Assembly (NCBI RefSeq): GCF_026153515.1
Contig: NZ_CP110644.1
Coordinates: 3,253,501 to 3,317,500, forward strand
Length of the DNA stretch: 64,000 nt
Reading direction: 5' to 3'
Source: Pseudomonas sp. KU26590
GTDB taxonomy: Bacteria > Pseudomonadota > Gammaproteobacteria > Pseudomonadales > Pseudomonadaceae
The notes beneath the pieces were generated by a model. That model worked only from the letters and a program-made list of their open reading frames with translations, made no database searches and was not told the DNA's origin. The position numbers and the translations under genes are program-made. How positions within the stretch are numbered: position 1 is the stretch's first letter; the number at the start of each line of letters is the position of its first letter. Shown here piece by piece: positions 18,327 to 27,596 of this stretch.

Positions 18327-19214
18327 ATGACTGATCGTTGGCTGGAGATCGAGGTTTTTACCCGGGTCGCGGAGTCGGGCAGCTTCTCCCGCGCCGCTCA
18401 GGCGCTCGGGCTTTCTCAGCCATCGACCTCACGAATTGTTACCGGACTGGAAGCGCGTCTGGGTGTGAAGCTGTTGCTGCGCACGACCCGGAGTGTGGCC
18501 CTCACTGAAGCGGGCGCGGCGTTTCTGGAAAAGGCTCGTCAGGCTGCGGCCGACCTGCAGGACGCGGAAGATGCGGCCCGTGGCATCGATTCCCTGCGTG
18601 GCACCCTCCGTCTGGCGGTGCCCATTGCGTACGGCACCCTGGCGGTGATTCCCGCGTTGCCCGATTTCCTAGAGCGCTATCCCGAACTGCGGGTCGAAAT
18701 CAGCATGCGCGATGAGCGGCAGAACCTCGTGGCAGCCGGGGTCGACATGGCCATCCGTTTGGGCACACTTGAGGACTCCACATTTGGCGCCCGGCGGATT
18801 GCTTCAGTACCGCGGTTGCTCGTCGCGTCCCCGAGGTACCTTGCCAAGCGAGGGTTGCCGGAAACGCCCGAAGATCTGGCGTTTCACGACGCGCTCTTGC
18901 ACGACCCAGGCTATCCAGCGAAAAGCACGTTGACGCTCATCAAGGCTGGGGTTCAGCGAGTGGTCACGCTGCACGGGCGGGTCAAAATTGATGCGGCGCC
19001 GGGTATCCTCGCTGCAGCCACGGCAGGTCTCGGCATCGCCAATGTCACGACGCTCATGGCGGCAGAACCCCTGTGCAACGGCACCCTCGTTCACGTGTTG
19101 CCCGACTGCGCACTAGAGCCCTTGCAAGTGTTTGCCGTATTCCCCTCAGGCCCCAGACCCTCGGCGAAGGTGCGGGCCCTTGTGACTCACCTTATTGACG
19201 TGTTGGGTAACTAG
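18327..19214 (+). CDS. LysR-family transcriptional regulator
   Basis: The 295-residue protein has the HTH EVFTRVAESGSFSRAAQALG followed by LSQPSTSRIVTGLEARLG, and an effector domain starting GTLRLAVPIAYGTLAVIPA. It is in the same CrgA-like subgroup as the LysR at 11689, but the two are clearly different in sequence. The divergent glutathione S-transferase 178 bases away is the likely target. Confidence 0.92.
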   Translation: MTDRWLEIEVFTRVAESGSFSRAAQALGLSQPSTSRIVTGLEARLGVKLLLRTTRSVALTEAGAAFLEKARQAAADLQDAEDAARGIDSLRGTLRLAVPIAYGTLAVIPALPDFLERYPELRVEISMRDERQNLVAAGVDMAIRLGTLEDSTFGARRIASVPRLLVASPRYLAKRGLPETPEDLAFHDALLHDPGYPAKSTLTLIKAGVQRVVTLHGRVKIDAAPGILAAATAGLGIANVTTLMAAEPLCNGTLVHVLPDCALEPLQVFAVFPSGPRPSAKVRALVTHLIDVLGN

Positions 19215-19327
19215 CCTGGCGGGGCAGGGCTGCACGCGAGCGTATGGGCCCAATCAATCTGATCTGTATCTGTTTGGCCCGGTCATGCATCGGTAGCATC
19301 GAACACCCTTCATTCGCCGAGGCCGCC

Positions 19328-19657
19328 ATGAAACTCACCGCCATTCCATTTGGTACGACCGACTGGTCTAAACTCGAAGCCGTCGCACATCCGGGCGAGA
19401 CCGGCACAGCGCTTTGGCGCACTTGCCAGTTTGGTGATGTCAGGGTGCGCATGGTTGATTACTGTCCCGGCTACCTGGCTGATCATTGGTGCAGCAAGGG
19501 CCACATTCTTCTGTGCCTGGATGGTCAGCTCGACACCGAGCTTGAGGATGGCCGGACATTCACCTTGACCCCGGGCATGAGCTACCAGGTGGCTGACAAC
19601 GCGGAGGCGCATAGGTCGTCGAGCGCTGTGGGCGCCAGGCTTTTCATTGTGGATTAG
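19328..19657 (+). CDS. DHCW-motif cupin-fold protein
   Basis: The 109-residue product is a small single-domain cupin. Its conserved core is YCPGYLADHWCSKGHILLCL, with the Asp-His-Trp-Cys motif that defines the family, followed by LTPGMSYQVADNAEAHRSSS. The His and Cys are likely metal ligands. The function of the family is not known. The ATG at 19328 was chosen by family length; the frame upstream of it looks noncoding. It is a single gene. Confidence 0.82.
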   Translation: MKLTAIPFGTTDWSKLEAVAHPGETGTALWRTCQFGDVRVRMVDYCPGYLADHWCSKGHILLCLDGQLDTELEDGRTFTLTPGMSYQVADNAEAHRSSSAVGARLFIVD

Positions 19658-19840
19658 TGCTGCGGCTGCTCGAGGCTGGATACAGGCAAGGCCTGCCAGT
19701 GGGGCTGGGTAACCGGGTGATACGGGGCTCAATGCTCGTGATTTGATCGAACTCCTGCGAATCAGTCCCGGTCAGAGCATGACGGATGTACCGTCACCCC
19801 TTATTCAATAAGCGGCACTCGTTTGCCAAAGGATCTGATC

Positions 19841-20155
19841 ATGCTCGCCAAGAAATACCTTCCTCATCTGCTGTTCACCGCGGTATGCGCAGTCAGCAGT
19901 TTTTCCTACGCGGCCGAACAGCCAAGCGTGACGATGGAGCGACCGGGCGCAGGGGTCAAGGAAATCAAGGAAGGCGACAACGCCCCAGACCAGTACCAAC
20001 GCCCTAGCCTGGCCGTCAAAGACTGGCGCGCACGTCACTTGGCCGCACCGGACGAGAATCAACAGTGGGTGCAGATCAAGGACAAATATGCGTTGATTGA
20101 CATCCCGACCGGGACGATCAAACAGATGGTGCCGAAGGCCAAAGGGCACAAGTAA
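19841..20155 (+). CDS. RcnB-like periplasmic protein
   Basis: The 104-residue product has a signal peptide (YLPHLLFTAVCAVSSFSYAA) and an RcnB-type C-terminal domain: DQYQRPSLAVKDWRARHLAA, then NQQWVQIKDKYALIDIPTG. E. coli RcnB is a periplasmic protein that modulates nickel and cobalt content with the RcnA exporter. Most Pseudomonas RcnB-domain proteins are uncharacterised. AAGGA lies upstream of ATG 19841. It is not near the RcnR-type/DmeF-type genes at 40-41 kb, so a functional link would be indirect. Confidence 0.82.
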   Translation: MLAKKYLPHLLFTAVCAVSSFSYAAEQPSVTMERPGAGVKEIKEGDNAPDQYQRPSLAVKDWRARHLAAPDENQQWVQIKDKYALIDIPTGTIKQMVPKAKGHK

Positions 20156-20160
20156 CGCCA

Positions 20161-20187
20161 TTGGCTGAAACCTCATTCCTCAGCCAA
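20161..20187 (+). terminator. hairpin after the RcnB-like gene
   Basis: TTGGCTGA and TCAGCCAA form a perfect 8-bp stem around an 11-base loop, beginning 5 bases after the stop codon. No T-run follows, so termination is possible but not certain. Confidence 0.4.
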
Positions 20188-20212
20188 CGAATGATGGCGT
20201 GACACATGACGT

Positions 20213-20304
20213 CTTCCCGGCTAAAGCCGGTCCTACAGTGGGTTCAATCGCCCGCTTCACTGGACGCACGTTGTCTCCGGGTAGGACCGGCTTCAGCCGG
20301 GAAG
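20213..20304. repeat. REP pair, tail-to-tail orientation
   Basis: A reverse REP (CTTCCCGGCTAAAGCCGGTCC, from 20213) is followed by a forward REP (GTAGGACCGGCTTCAGCCGG, from 20281). The order is opposite to the pairs at 5184-5683 and 23678-23771, where the forward copy comes first. The forward copy overlaps the 3' end of the DinB gene and supplies its stop codon. Confidence 0.88.
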
Positions 20305-20808
20305 AAGCTCATCCGATGCCCTCAAAGGCAAATCCCCATCCAGATAAAACTCATCCAGTTGTGGCGGCGGTACGCGGGTACCGGACAGCATGGTGTGAAC
20401 CTGCCCACGATGGTGAATCTGGTGCTGGAACAGATGCAGTAACAGGCGATCCACTCGTTCCGGAATAATGCCCGTCGCCCGCACCACCCCAGCTCGACGA
20501 CTAAGCGCGTTCTCATCCAGAACTTCGCAATAGGTAACAAGCCGGACGTCTGCCGCAGTTTGGCGCTGGACGATTTCCTGCAGCGGCAAACGCTCGGGCA
20601 GATCGTGTCGTTGACCTTCCAGATCAAACGTCAGCGCGGCCAGGTAGAACTGATCGACATCCAGTATGTGCCGCAAGGTCAGCTCGATGGAGGGAAAAAA
20701 ACCCGTTCGCGGCGCCCGGAATTCTCCATCGCTCAACCCAAGGCATGCCGAGAGCAATCGCCGGTTCGACCATTGATTATTGTGTGCCTGCGCCAGATAG
20801 CTGTTCAT
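20293..20808 (-). CDS. DinB-family protein
   Basis: The 171-residue product belongs to the DinB/YfiT four-helix bundle family. It begins YLAQAHNNQWSNRRLLSACL, has ELTLRHILDVDQFYLAALT, and ends the core with LLLHLFQHQIHHRGQVHTML. The three metal-binding His residues of the family (in LRHIL and QHQIHH) are present. DinB-like proteins are often thiol-dependent transferases, though most are unassigned. The last residues and stop codon come from REP sequence. The ATG at 20808 was chosen over an upstream start 15 codons earlier because it matches the family N-terminus. Confidence 0.87.
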   Translation of the reverse strand: MNSYLAQAHNNQWSNRRLLSACLGLSDGEFRAPRTGFFPSIELTLRHILDVDQFYLAALTFDLEGQRHDLPERLPLQEIVQRQTAADVRLVTYCEVLDENALSRRAGVVRATGIIPERVDRLLLHLFQHQIHHRGQVHTMLSGTRVPPPQLDEFYLDGDLPLRASDELLPG

Positions 20809-21049
20809 CGATAGAGCCTGGGTGGAGAGCTGGACTGAATGTAGTGAATTCACGGGGGTTTAGTCACACAGCGTTTCCCTCCCCCACTGGACGGCTGACC
20901 GAAAGGTGCCACGGGCCCCCGAGATGCCCATCCGACGAAAGTCCGTTCCGGGCCACTAACAATCACGAAATCCGCCGGTCCAAGCTGTTCGCCGAACCGG
21001 TTGCGACAACCGGTTCACAGGTCGTCAGTATTCCAGGCAGGAGCAGCGC

Positions 21050-23632
21050 ATGAGCATTACCCCCACTTTCGATATCCGCAATTATGGCGCCAAGGGCGAC
21101 GCCGTCACGGACGATACCGTCGCCATTCAGAAGGCCATTGATGCCGCAAACGCTGCGGGTGGGGGCAAGGTTTACATTCCTGGCGGCACCTGGCGGGTGT
21201 CTGACAGCGACGGTTCGGGCAATGCCCTCGCGCTGAAAAGCAACGTCACCCTCACCGGCGATGGTGCCGGTGACAGCGTGCTCAAGCTGGCCGATGGCGC
21301 CGGGTCAAATACCACCTCTCTGTTGGGCGTGGTGGCAGGCAGCACCGTGCGAGACGCGACGGTCAGCAATCTGTCCCTGGAGGGCAATCAGGCCAGTGGC
21401 GGTGGGCAGGTCAGCGGCTGGTCTCAATCGGGGGCGAGCAGTACCAATCTGTTGATCGACGGCGTCACCGCCACTCACTTCAGCGGCAGCGGTTTTGACC
21501 TCACTGGCGCGTCGGTGCATTTGACGGTGCGCAACAGCACGGCCACAGACAACGCCTCCGACGGTTTCGTGCTGGGCGGGTCGCTGGCCGCATTGACCTT
21601 TCAGGACAACCGCGCGCTGGACAACGGCGGCAACGGCATCAACGTCGGCCTGGGCGGCGTGGCGATGTCGCTGACCGACAACCAGGCCTCGGGCAACGCC
21701 GGCGACGGCATTCACGTCCATGAAGAAAGCGGCGTCGACACTGGCTTTTTCAGCGTCATAGGCGGTGACGTCTATGGCAACGGCGGCGATGGCGTGCACA
21801 TGCGCGGCATCGAATACGGCGGCGTGTATCGCCTCGACATCCACGACAACGGTGGGTCTGGGGTCAACCTGCAAGGGACGACCCACATCGAGGTGTCCAA
21901 CAACGTCATTCATGCCAACGCGCAGAGCAACGACGTGCCGGAAGTGGCGATCCGCAACCTGGGCAGCGATAACGGCACGCAGAATTTCGTCTACGACAAC
22001 CTGATCACTGGCAGCACCGGGTCGAGCTGGGGCGTGGCCGAGGTGCCGTCGGACGTGGCAAGCGTCGAAGGCAGTGTGATCTTTGGCAACGTCATCAATG
22101 GCACCCAGGCCGGCGATATCAGTGCAGCAGGCAACGACAGCCAGGTCTACAACAACAGCGATGTGCTCATCGTGCGCGGCAGTGCGGGCGCCGACACGCT
22201 GATCGGCAGCCGCTCGGACGAACTCATCAGCGGCGGAGCAGGGCGCGATCGCATCGATGGCGGAGCGGGTGACGACGTCATTCATGGCGGTGCAGGCGCG
22301 GACCGCCTCAGCGGCGGCACCGGCAGCGATGTGTTTCGCTTCACCTCGGTCAGCGACAGTTATCGCACGGCGACGACGTCCTTCACCGATCGCATTACCG
22401 ACTTCAACGACACCAGCGACCGTCTCGACCTGACCCTGCTGGGATTGTCCGGCCTGGGCAATGGCCACGACGGCACGCTCAAGGCGACGTACAACGCCGG
22501 CACTGACATTACTTACCTCGCCAGCCTGGACGCCGATGCGGCTGGCAACCGTTTTCAGCTGGCACTGGACGGCAATCATCTGAGCACGCTGAGCGCGGCG
22601 AACTTCTTCTCGTCGATTACCGGCACGGCCAGTGACGACAAACTGCTGGGCAGCGCTGGCGATGACGTGCTGATCGGCGGCGCCGGGCGCGACACCTTGT
22701 CTGGCGACGGCGGCGCGGATCGCCTGCTCGGCGGCAGTGGCGGCGACACGCTGACCGGCGGGGCAGGTGCGGACACCTTCGTCTACACCCGCGTCAGCGA
22801 CAGCCTGCGCAATGATGCCAGCGGCAGCTACGCGCAACGCGACCTGATCACCGATTTCAACAGCAACGGTCATGATCGCCTCGACCTCACCGCCTTGGGT
22901 TTCAAAGGCCTGGGCAACGGCTATGACGGCACGCTCAAAGTCGTGTTGAACCTGGCAGGCGACCAAACGGCGCTGAAGTCGCTGGAGCCGGACGCCGACG
23001 GCAACCGCTTTGAAATCCTGCTCAGCGGCAATCATCTGTATGACCTGACCGCCAGCAACGTGCTGTTCGCCAATCCGGACGACACACGCACTGACTCGTC
23101 CCAGCCGCTGACTTCGGTGAACGCCACCGGCACGGCGGGCGTCGACACGCTCTATGGCGACTGGGGCAACGACACCCTGTTTGGCCTGGCGGGCAATGAC
23201 GTCCTGGCGGGCAGCGTCGGCGATGACCTGCTGGTCGGCGGTGCTGGCAGCGACAAGCTCACCGGTGGCTCCGGCGCTGACACCTTCCGCTTCGATCACG
23301 TCAGCGACAGCTACGTCGGCGCGGCAGACCTGATCACCGATTTCACCACCGGCCACGACACGCTGGATGTCTCCGCTTTGGGCTTCACTGGCTTGGGCGA
23401 CGGTCGTGACGGCACCTTGCAGGTCAGCTACAACGCCAACAGCGACCGCACCTACGTGCGCAGCAACGAAGCGGATAGCACCGGTCAGAAATTCCAGGTC
23501 ACCCTGACGGGGGATTACAGCCACAGCCTGAAGGCCGATGACTTTGCTTTTAGCACTGTAGGAAATGCTGCTGAGATCAAGGTGGTGGGTGTGGCAGCGG
23601 CGATGGACCATGTGGTGTTGTCCGACGCCTGA
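21050..23632 (+). CDS. AlgE-like beta-helix protein with three RTX modules
   Basis: The 860-residue product has an N-terminal right-handed beta-helix of about 375 residues, starting FDIRNYGAKGDAVTDDTVAI. Three calcium-binding RTX modules follow (about residues 380-515, 525-665 and 690-835), each with GGAGDD-type nonapeptides and a TDFNxxxDRLDL-type segment. This layout is that of secreted mannuronan C5-epimerases (AlgE A-module plus R-modules). However, the AlgE catalytic loop YGFDPHE is here GSGFDLTG (near residues 145-151), so Tyr and His are absent, and the second catalytic stretch DRHGFN aligns with GGNGIN. It is probably not an active epimerase of the known mechanism. It has no signal peptide, as expected for type I secretion; no transporter genes are adjacent. 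AGGAG precedes the ATG. Confidence 0.85.
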   Translation: MSITPTFDIRNYGAKGDAVTDDTVAIQKAIDAANAAGGGKVYIPGGTWRVSDSDGSGNALALKSNVTLTGDGAGDSVLKLADGAGSNTTSLLGVVAGSTVRDATVSNLSLEGNQASGGGQVSGWSQSGASSTNLLIDGVTATHFSGSGFDLTGASVHLTVRNSTATDNASDGFVLGGSLAALTFQDNRALDNGGNGINVGLGGVAMSLTDNQASGNAGDGIHVHEESGVDTGFFSVIGGDVYGNGGDGVHMRGIEYGGVYRLDIHDNGGSGVNLQGTTHIEVSNNVIHANAQSNDVPEVAIRNLGSDNGTQNFVYDNLITGSTGSSWGVAEVPSDVASVEGSVIFGNVINGTQAGDISAAGNDSQVYNNSDVLIVRGSAGADTLIGSRSDELISGGAGRDRIDGGAGDDVIHGGAGADRLSGGTGSDVFRFTSVSDSYRTATTSFTDRITDFNDTSDRLDLTLLGLSGLGNGHDGTLKATYNAGTDITYLASLDADAAGNRFQLALDGNHLSTLSAANFFSSITGTASDDKLLGSAGDDVLIGGAGRDTLSGDGGADRLLGGSGGDTLTGGAGADTFVYTRVSDSLRNDASGSYAQRDLITDFNSNGHDRLDLTALGFKGLGNGYDGTLKVVLNLAGDQTALKSLEPDADGNRFEILLSGNHLYDLTASNVLFANPDDTRTDSSQPLTSVNATGTAGVDTLYGDWGNDTLFGLAGNDVLAGSVGDDLLVGGAGSDKLTGGSGADTFRFDHVSDSYVGAADLITDFTTGHDTLDVSALGFTGLGDGRDGTLQVSYNANSDRTYVRSNEADSTGQKFQVTLTGDYSHSLKADDFAFSTVGNAAEIKVVGVAAAMDHVVLSDA

Positions 23633-23677
23633 TCACCTTCACCGCATGTGGTCTCTCAGGCTACACGCGATCTCAGT

Positions 23678-23771
23678 GTAGGACCGGCTTCAGCCGGGAA
23701 GAGGCCAGTCCGAGCACCTTCAGCTGTGCGGTGTGACGCCTGACGCTTTCCCGGCTAAAGCCGGTCCCACA
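23678..23771. repeat. REP inverted pair
   Basis: A forward REP (GTAGGACCGGCTTCAGCCGG, 23678 on) and a reverse REP (TTTCCCGGCTAAAGCCGGTCC, to 23771) flank about 45 bases. The pair lies in the 283-base gap between the RTX gene and the LacI gene. The rest of the gap has no coding frame; it includes the LacI promoter region. Confidence 0.88.
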
Positions 23772-23915
23772 ATTAGTCCGCCGCCAGTCCCATGCAAGGG
23801 TGCGCAGTCACTGCCACTGCACCCACTGACTTCAACCTGTCACATCCTCGCCCCTGAAATGCCACATTGACGCCGTAATGTCCTCGCCAATGAGATCGAT
23901 CTCAAGCGAGTGATC

Positions 23916-24947
23916 ATGAGTGACCTGAAAGACGTTGCACGGGTGGCCGGGGTTTCCAGAGCGACCGCTGCCCGTTGTTTCGCCTCCCCCGGAGTGGTAC
24001 GCCCGACGACCCGCGACCAGGTATTCGCCGCCGCTCGAGAGCTAGGTTTTCGACCCAATCTGCTCGGCCGTCAGTTGCGCCTGCAAACCACCCAGCTCAT
24101 TGGCGTGGTCGTGCCGAGCCTGCTCAACCCGGTGTTCGCCGAACAATTTCAAGCCATGGAACGCGCCGCGCGGTTGCGGGGCTACAACCTGCTGCTGGCG
24201 ACCACCGATTACAGCGCCGAGCGAGAAAGCGCAGTGGTTGAAGAATTACTGCGCCAGCGTGTAGACGGCCTCGTCCTCACCGTGACCGACGCCCACAGCA
24301 ATCGCGTGCTGCAAAGCCTGAGCACCGAAGACACGCCCTTTGTCCTCGCCTATCACCAGCCCGGCAGCACCGAATACAGCGCCGTCTCGGTAGACAACCG
24401 TGCCGGCATGGCTCTGGCCACGCGTTATCTGCTGGACGCCGGTCATCGACGCATCGGTATGGTCGCCGGGCCGACGCTGCAGTCCGACCGGGCGCGGCAG
24501 CGTTATGCCGGCTACTGCGACGCCATGGTTGAACACCGCTTGAACGCGATGCCCATCATCGAAATGCCCAGCCACACCCAGGCCGATTTCAGCGCGCTCG
24601 CGCCGCTGTTAAACGGCCCTCAAGCCCCCACAGCGCTGGTCTGCTCCAACGACCTGCTGGCGATCAGCCTGATCGCCGAACTGCGCCGCCACGGATGGGC
24701 GGTCCCGCAGCAACTGTCGATCATCGGTTTCGACGGCATCGAGATCGGCACCCAGATGCACCCGACGCTGTGCAGCGTGGTCCAGCCCATCGGCGCGCTG
24801 GCGACCACCGTCATTGATCAATTGCTGGCGCAGATTGCTGGCGCCGTCCCGACTTCCCATTGCCTGCCGTGCCACATCCGGCCGGGCGAAAGCACTCAAC
24901 CCTACAATCAGCCCTACGAGGAGACGCTCCATGATCCGCTTCAGTAA
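23916..24947 (+). CDS. LacI-family transcriptional regulator
   Basis: The 343-residue product has the LacI HTH (LKDVARVAGVSRATAARCFA), the hinge region (ELGFRPNLLGRQLRLQTTQL) and a periplasmic-binding-like sugar/effector domain ending LSIIGFDGIEIGTQMHPTL. Its 3' end overlaps the start of the ABC substrate-binding gene by 17 bases, so it is the first gene of the transporter operon and probably its repressor. The inducer would be the transported compound or a derivative of it. Confidence 0.93.
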   Translation: MSDLKDVARVAGVSRATAARCFASPGVVRPTTRDQVFAAARELGFRPNLLGRQLRLQTTQLIGVVVPSLLNPVFAEQFQAMERAARLRGYNLLLATTDYSAERESAVVEELLRQRVDGLVLTVTDAHSNRVLQSLSTEDTPFVLAYHQPGSTEYSAVSVDNRAGMALATRYLLDAGHRRIGMVAGPTLQSDRARQRYAGYCDAMVEHRLNAMPIIEMPSHTQADFSALAPLLNGPQAPTALVCSNDLLAISLIAELRRHGWAVPQQLSIIGFDGIEIGTQMHPTLCSVVQPIGALATTVIDQLLAQIAGAVPTSHCLPCHIRPGESTQPYNQPYEETLHDPLQ

Positions 24948-25935
24948 AACCCTGGCGGCACTGCTGCTGTGTGGCGTAGCCAGCCTGACCCAGGCCGCCG
25001 AAACCGCCATCTGCTACAACTGCCCGCCGGAATGGGCGGACTGGGGTACCCAGCTCAAGGCGATTGCCGACAGCACCGGCGTGCAGGTGCCGCTCGACAA
25101 CAAGAACTCCGGGCAGTCACTGGCACAGCTCGTGGCGGAAAAAGCCGCACCGGTGGCGGACGTGGTGTATTACGGCGTGACCTTCGGCTTGCAGGCGCAG
25201 AAAGCCGGCGTCGTCGGCACCTACAAACCCAAGGGCTGGGAGCAGATTCCCCCAGGTCTGAAAGACCCGGAAGGGTACTGGTTCGCGATTCACTCCGGTA
25301 CCCTGGGAATCATGGTCAACGTCGATGCACTGGGTGGCTTGCCGGTCCCGCAAAGCTGGGCTGATCTGCTCAAGCCGGAATACAAAGGCATGGTCGGTTA
25401 CCTCGATCCGTCCAGCGCCTTTGTCGGCTACGTCTCCGCTGTGGCGATCAACCAGGCCATGGGCGGCACCCTGGATAACTTCGCGCCGGCCATCGACTAC
25501 TTCCAGAAACTGGCGAAGAACTCACCGATCGTGCCCAAGCAAACCGCTTATGCGCGAGTGCTGTCTGGTGAGCTGCCAATCCTGGTGGATTACGATTTCA
25601 ACGCCTACCGCGCCCGCTACAAGGACAAGGCCAACGTCGCCTTCGTCATCCCGAAGGAGGGCAGCATCAGCGTGCCCTACGTGATGAGTCTGGTCGCCAA
25701 TGCCCCGCATCAGGCCAACGCCGAGAAGGTGCTGGATTTCGTCCTCTCCGAGCAGGGCCAGGCGTTGTGGGCCAAGGCGTATCTGCGTCCGGTGCGCACC
25801 ATGAAGATGCCGGCTGACGTGGCGGCGCAGTTTCTGCCGGACAGCGATTACGCCCGCGCCGGCGTGGTCGATTACCAGCACATGGCCGATGTCCAGGAAG
25901 CCTTCGCCGCGCGCTACCTGAGCGAGGTCAAGTAA
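24931..25935 (+). CDS. ABC transporter periplasmic substrate-binding protein
   Basis: The 334-residue product has a signal peptide (LAALLLCGVASLTQA) and a type II binding-protein fold of the iron(III)/spermidine/aminoethylphosphonate group. Recognisable stretches are ICYNCPPEWADWGTQL, FAIHSGTLGIMVNVDALGG and AKAYLRPVRTMKMPADV. GAGGAG precedes the ATG at 24931, inside the 3' end of the LacI gene. The ligand cannot be read from the sequence. The operon's phosphodiesterase suggests a phosphodiester or other phosphorylated compound. Confidence 0.9.
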   Translation: MIRFSKTLAALLLCGVASLTQAAETAICYNCPPEWADWGTQLKAIADSTGVQVPLDNKNSGQSLAQLVAEKAAPVADVVYYGVTFGLQAQKAGVVGTYKPKGWEQIPPGLKDPEGYWFAIHSGTLGIMVNVDALGGLPVPQSWADLLKPEYKGMVGYLDPSSAFVGYVSAVAINQAMGGTLDNFAPAIDYFQKLAKNSPIVPKQTAYARVLSGELPILVDYDFNAYRARYKDKANVAFVIPKEGSISVPYVMSLVANAPHQANAEKVLDFVLSEQGQALWAKAYLRPVRTMKMPADVAAQFLPDSDYARAGVVDYQHMADVQEAFAARYLSEVK

Positions 25936-26805
25936 GTGAGCAGCACGGTTTTGAAGGCGCAGGATGCCCGCGCGCGCGGGTCTCTGACAGGGCGTCTGCG
26001 TCCGACGTCGGCCTGGGCACTGGCGCCAGCAGCGGCAGTTTTGGCGGCGTTCTGGCTGTTACCGCTGGCGCACCTCATATTGCTCGGCGGACAGCAACGG
26101 GACGGCGCCGGCAGCGGTTATTGGCAAGTGCTCAGCAGCCCGCAGTACCTGGGCAGCCTGGCGCAAACCTGTGTGCTCGCGGCGGTGGTGACCTTCGCCG
26201 CGCTGTTGGTCGGCGGCATCACCGGCGTGTTTCTCGCCCGTCAGCGCTTTTTCGGGCGCACGACGCTGGTGGCGCTGCTGACGTTTCCGTTGGCGTTTCC
26301 CGGCGTGGTGGTGGGCTTTCTGGTGATTCTGCTGGCGGGGCGGCAAGGGCTGTTCGCCATGCTCGGCCTGAAACTGGCGGGTGAGCGCTGGGTGTTCGCC
26401 TATTCCCTGGCGGGGCTGTTCCTCGGCTACCTGTATTTTTCGATTCCCCGAGTGATCCTCACGATTATGGCCGCCTGCGAAAGCCTCGACCGCAGCCTGG
26501 AAGAAGCCGCGCATTCCCTCGGCGCCGGGCACTGGCGCGTGGTGTGTGACGTGATCATTCCCGGGCTGGCACCGGCTTTGGTGTCCTGCGGCGCGATCTG
26601 TTTTGCCACGTCCATGGGCGCGTTCGGCACCGCCTTCACCCTCGGCACTCAGCTGAACGTCACGCCCGTGGCGATCTACAACGTGTTCACCAACTACGCC
26701 AACTTCACTGTCGCGGCTGCGCTGTCGGTGGTGTTGGGCGCGCTGACCTGGGCGGTGTTGCTGCTCGCGCGGCGCATGGTCAAGCAATCGAGGACGGTCC
26801 TGTGA
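25936..26805 (+). CDS. ABC transporter permease (first)
   Basis: The 289-residue inner membrane protein has six predicted helices and the EAA loop EEAAHSLGAGHWRVVCDVII, which contacts the ATPase. The GTG start follows the stop codon of the binding protein directly. It pairs with the permease at 26802. This two-permease layout is that of the PotBC/PhnUV type of importer. Confidence 0.9.
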   Translation: MSSTVLKAQDARARGSLTGRLRPTSAWALAPAAAVLAAFWLLPLAHLILLGGQQRDGAGSGYWQVLSSPQYLGSLAQTCVLAAVVTFAALLVGGITGVFLARQRFFGRTTLVALLTFPLAFPGVVVGFLVILLAGRQGLFAMLGLKLAGERWVFAYSLAGLFLGYLYFSIPRVILTIMAACESLDRSLEEAAHSLGAGHWRVVCDVIIPGLAPALVSCGAICFATSMGAFGTAFTLGTQLNVTPVAIYNVFTNYANFTVAAALSVVLGALTWAVLLLARRMVKQSRTVL

Positions 26806-27596
26806 AGCGCTCATCGCTGTTCATCGCGCAACTGCTGTTCACGCTGCTGGTCTGCGCCTTCATGCTGGTGCCGGTGGTGATGTCGCTGCTGGCCGGCCTG
26901 ACGCGCAATTACTTTCAGGGCGTGTCCAGCGGTTTGACCTTCGACTGGATCGCGCAAGTCTGGCAGGCCTACTCGCCGACCGTCTGGCTCTCGCTGCAAC
27001 TGGCCTTCGCCTGCGCGGTGTGCGTCTGCGTGATCGGTGTACCGGCCGCGTATGCATTGGTGCGGGTGAACAACCTCTTCAGTCGCGCCTTCGAGGAATT
27101 GATGGTCTTGCCCGTCGCCATGCCCGGCCTCGCCAGCGCCCTGGCCCTGCTGCTGACCTACGGCCAGTTCGGCAGTTTCCGCAGCAGTTGGTTGTTCATC
27201 CTCGTCGGCCACGTGCTGTTCACACTGCCGTTTCTGGTGCGGCCGGTGATGGCGGTGATGCAGCGTCAACATCTGCCAACGCTGGAGGAGGCCGCCGCGA
27301 GTCTTGGCGCCGGGCCGCTGCGACGGTTTTTCAGCGTCGTGGTGCCCAACTGCCGGGCGGGGATTCTCGCCGGCGTGCTCATGGTGGTGACGCTGTCCCT
27401 GGGTGAATTCAACCTGACGTGGATGCTGCACACGCCCATGACCAAAACCCTGCCGGTGGGGCTGGCGGACAGTTACGCCTCGGCGCGGCTGGAAGTCGCC
27501 AGCGCCTACACCCTCATATTTCTGTTGATGATCGTGCCGCTGCTGGTGGCGTTGCAGGCCATCAGCGCACGCCTTTCCCGTGGAGAGCAAAGATGA
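26802..27596 (+). CDS. ABC transporter permease (second)
   Basis: The 264-residue inner membrane protein has six predicted helices and the EAA loop EEAAASLGAGPLRRFFSVVV. Its GTG start overlaps the preceding stop by 4 bases (GTGA), and its stop overlaps the ATPase start (ATGA). It forms the heterodimeric channel with the upstream permease. Confidence 0.9.
   Translation: MKRSSLFIAQLLFTLLVCAFMLVPVVMSLLAGLTRNYFQGVSSGLTFDWIAQVWQAYSPTVWLSLQLAFACAVCVCVIGVPAAYALVRVNNLFSRAFEELMVLPVAMPGLASALALLLTYGQFGSFRSSWLFILVGHVLFTLPFLVRPVMAVMQRQHLPTLEEAAASLGAGPLRRFFSVVVPNCRAGILAGVLMVVTLSLGEFNLTWMLHTPMTKTLPVGLADSYASARLEVASAYTLIFLLMIVPLLVALQAISARLSRGEQR

Noticed and set aside
21305..23611. Long minus-strand frame of 768 codons opposite the RTX gene
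   Set aside because: It is antisense to the repeat-rich RTX protein and arises from its GC-rich codon pattern. It has no domain and no ribosome site.
21050..23632. Annotation of the RTX protein as an active mannuronan C5-epimerase
   Set aside because: The module layout fits, but the catalytic Tyr and His of the AlgE loop are not present.
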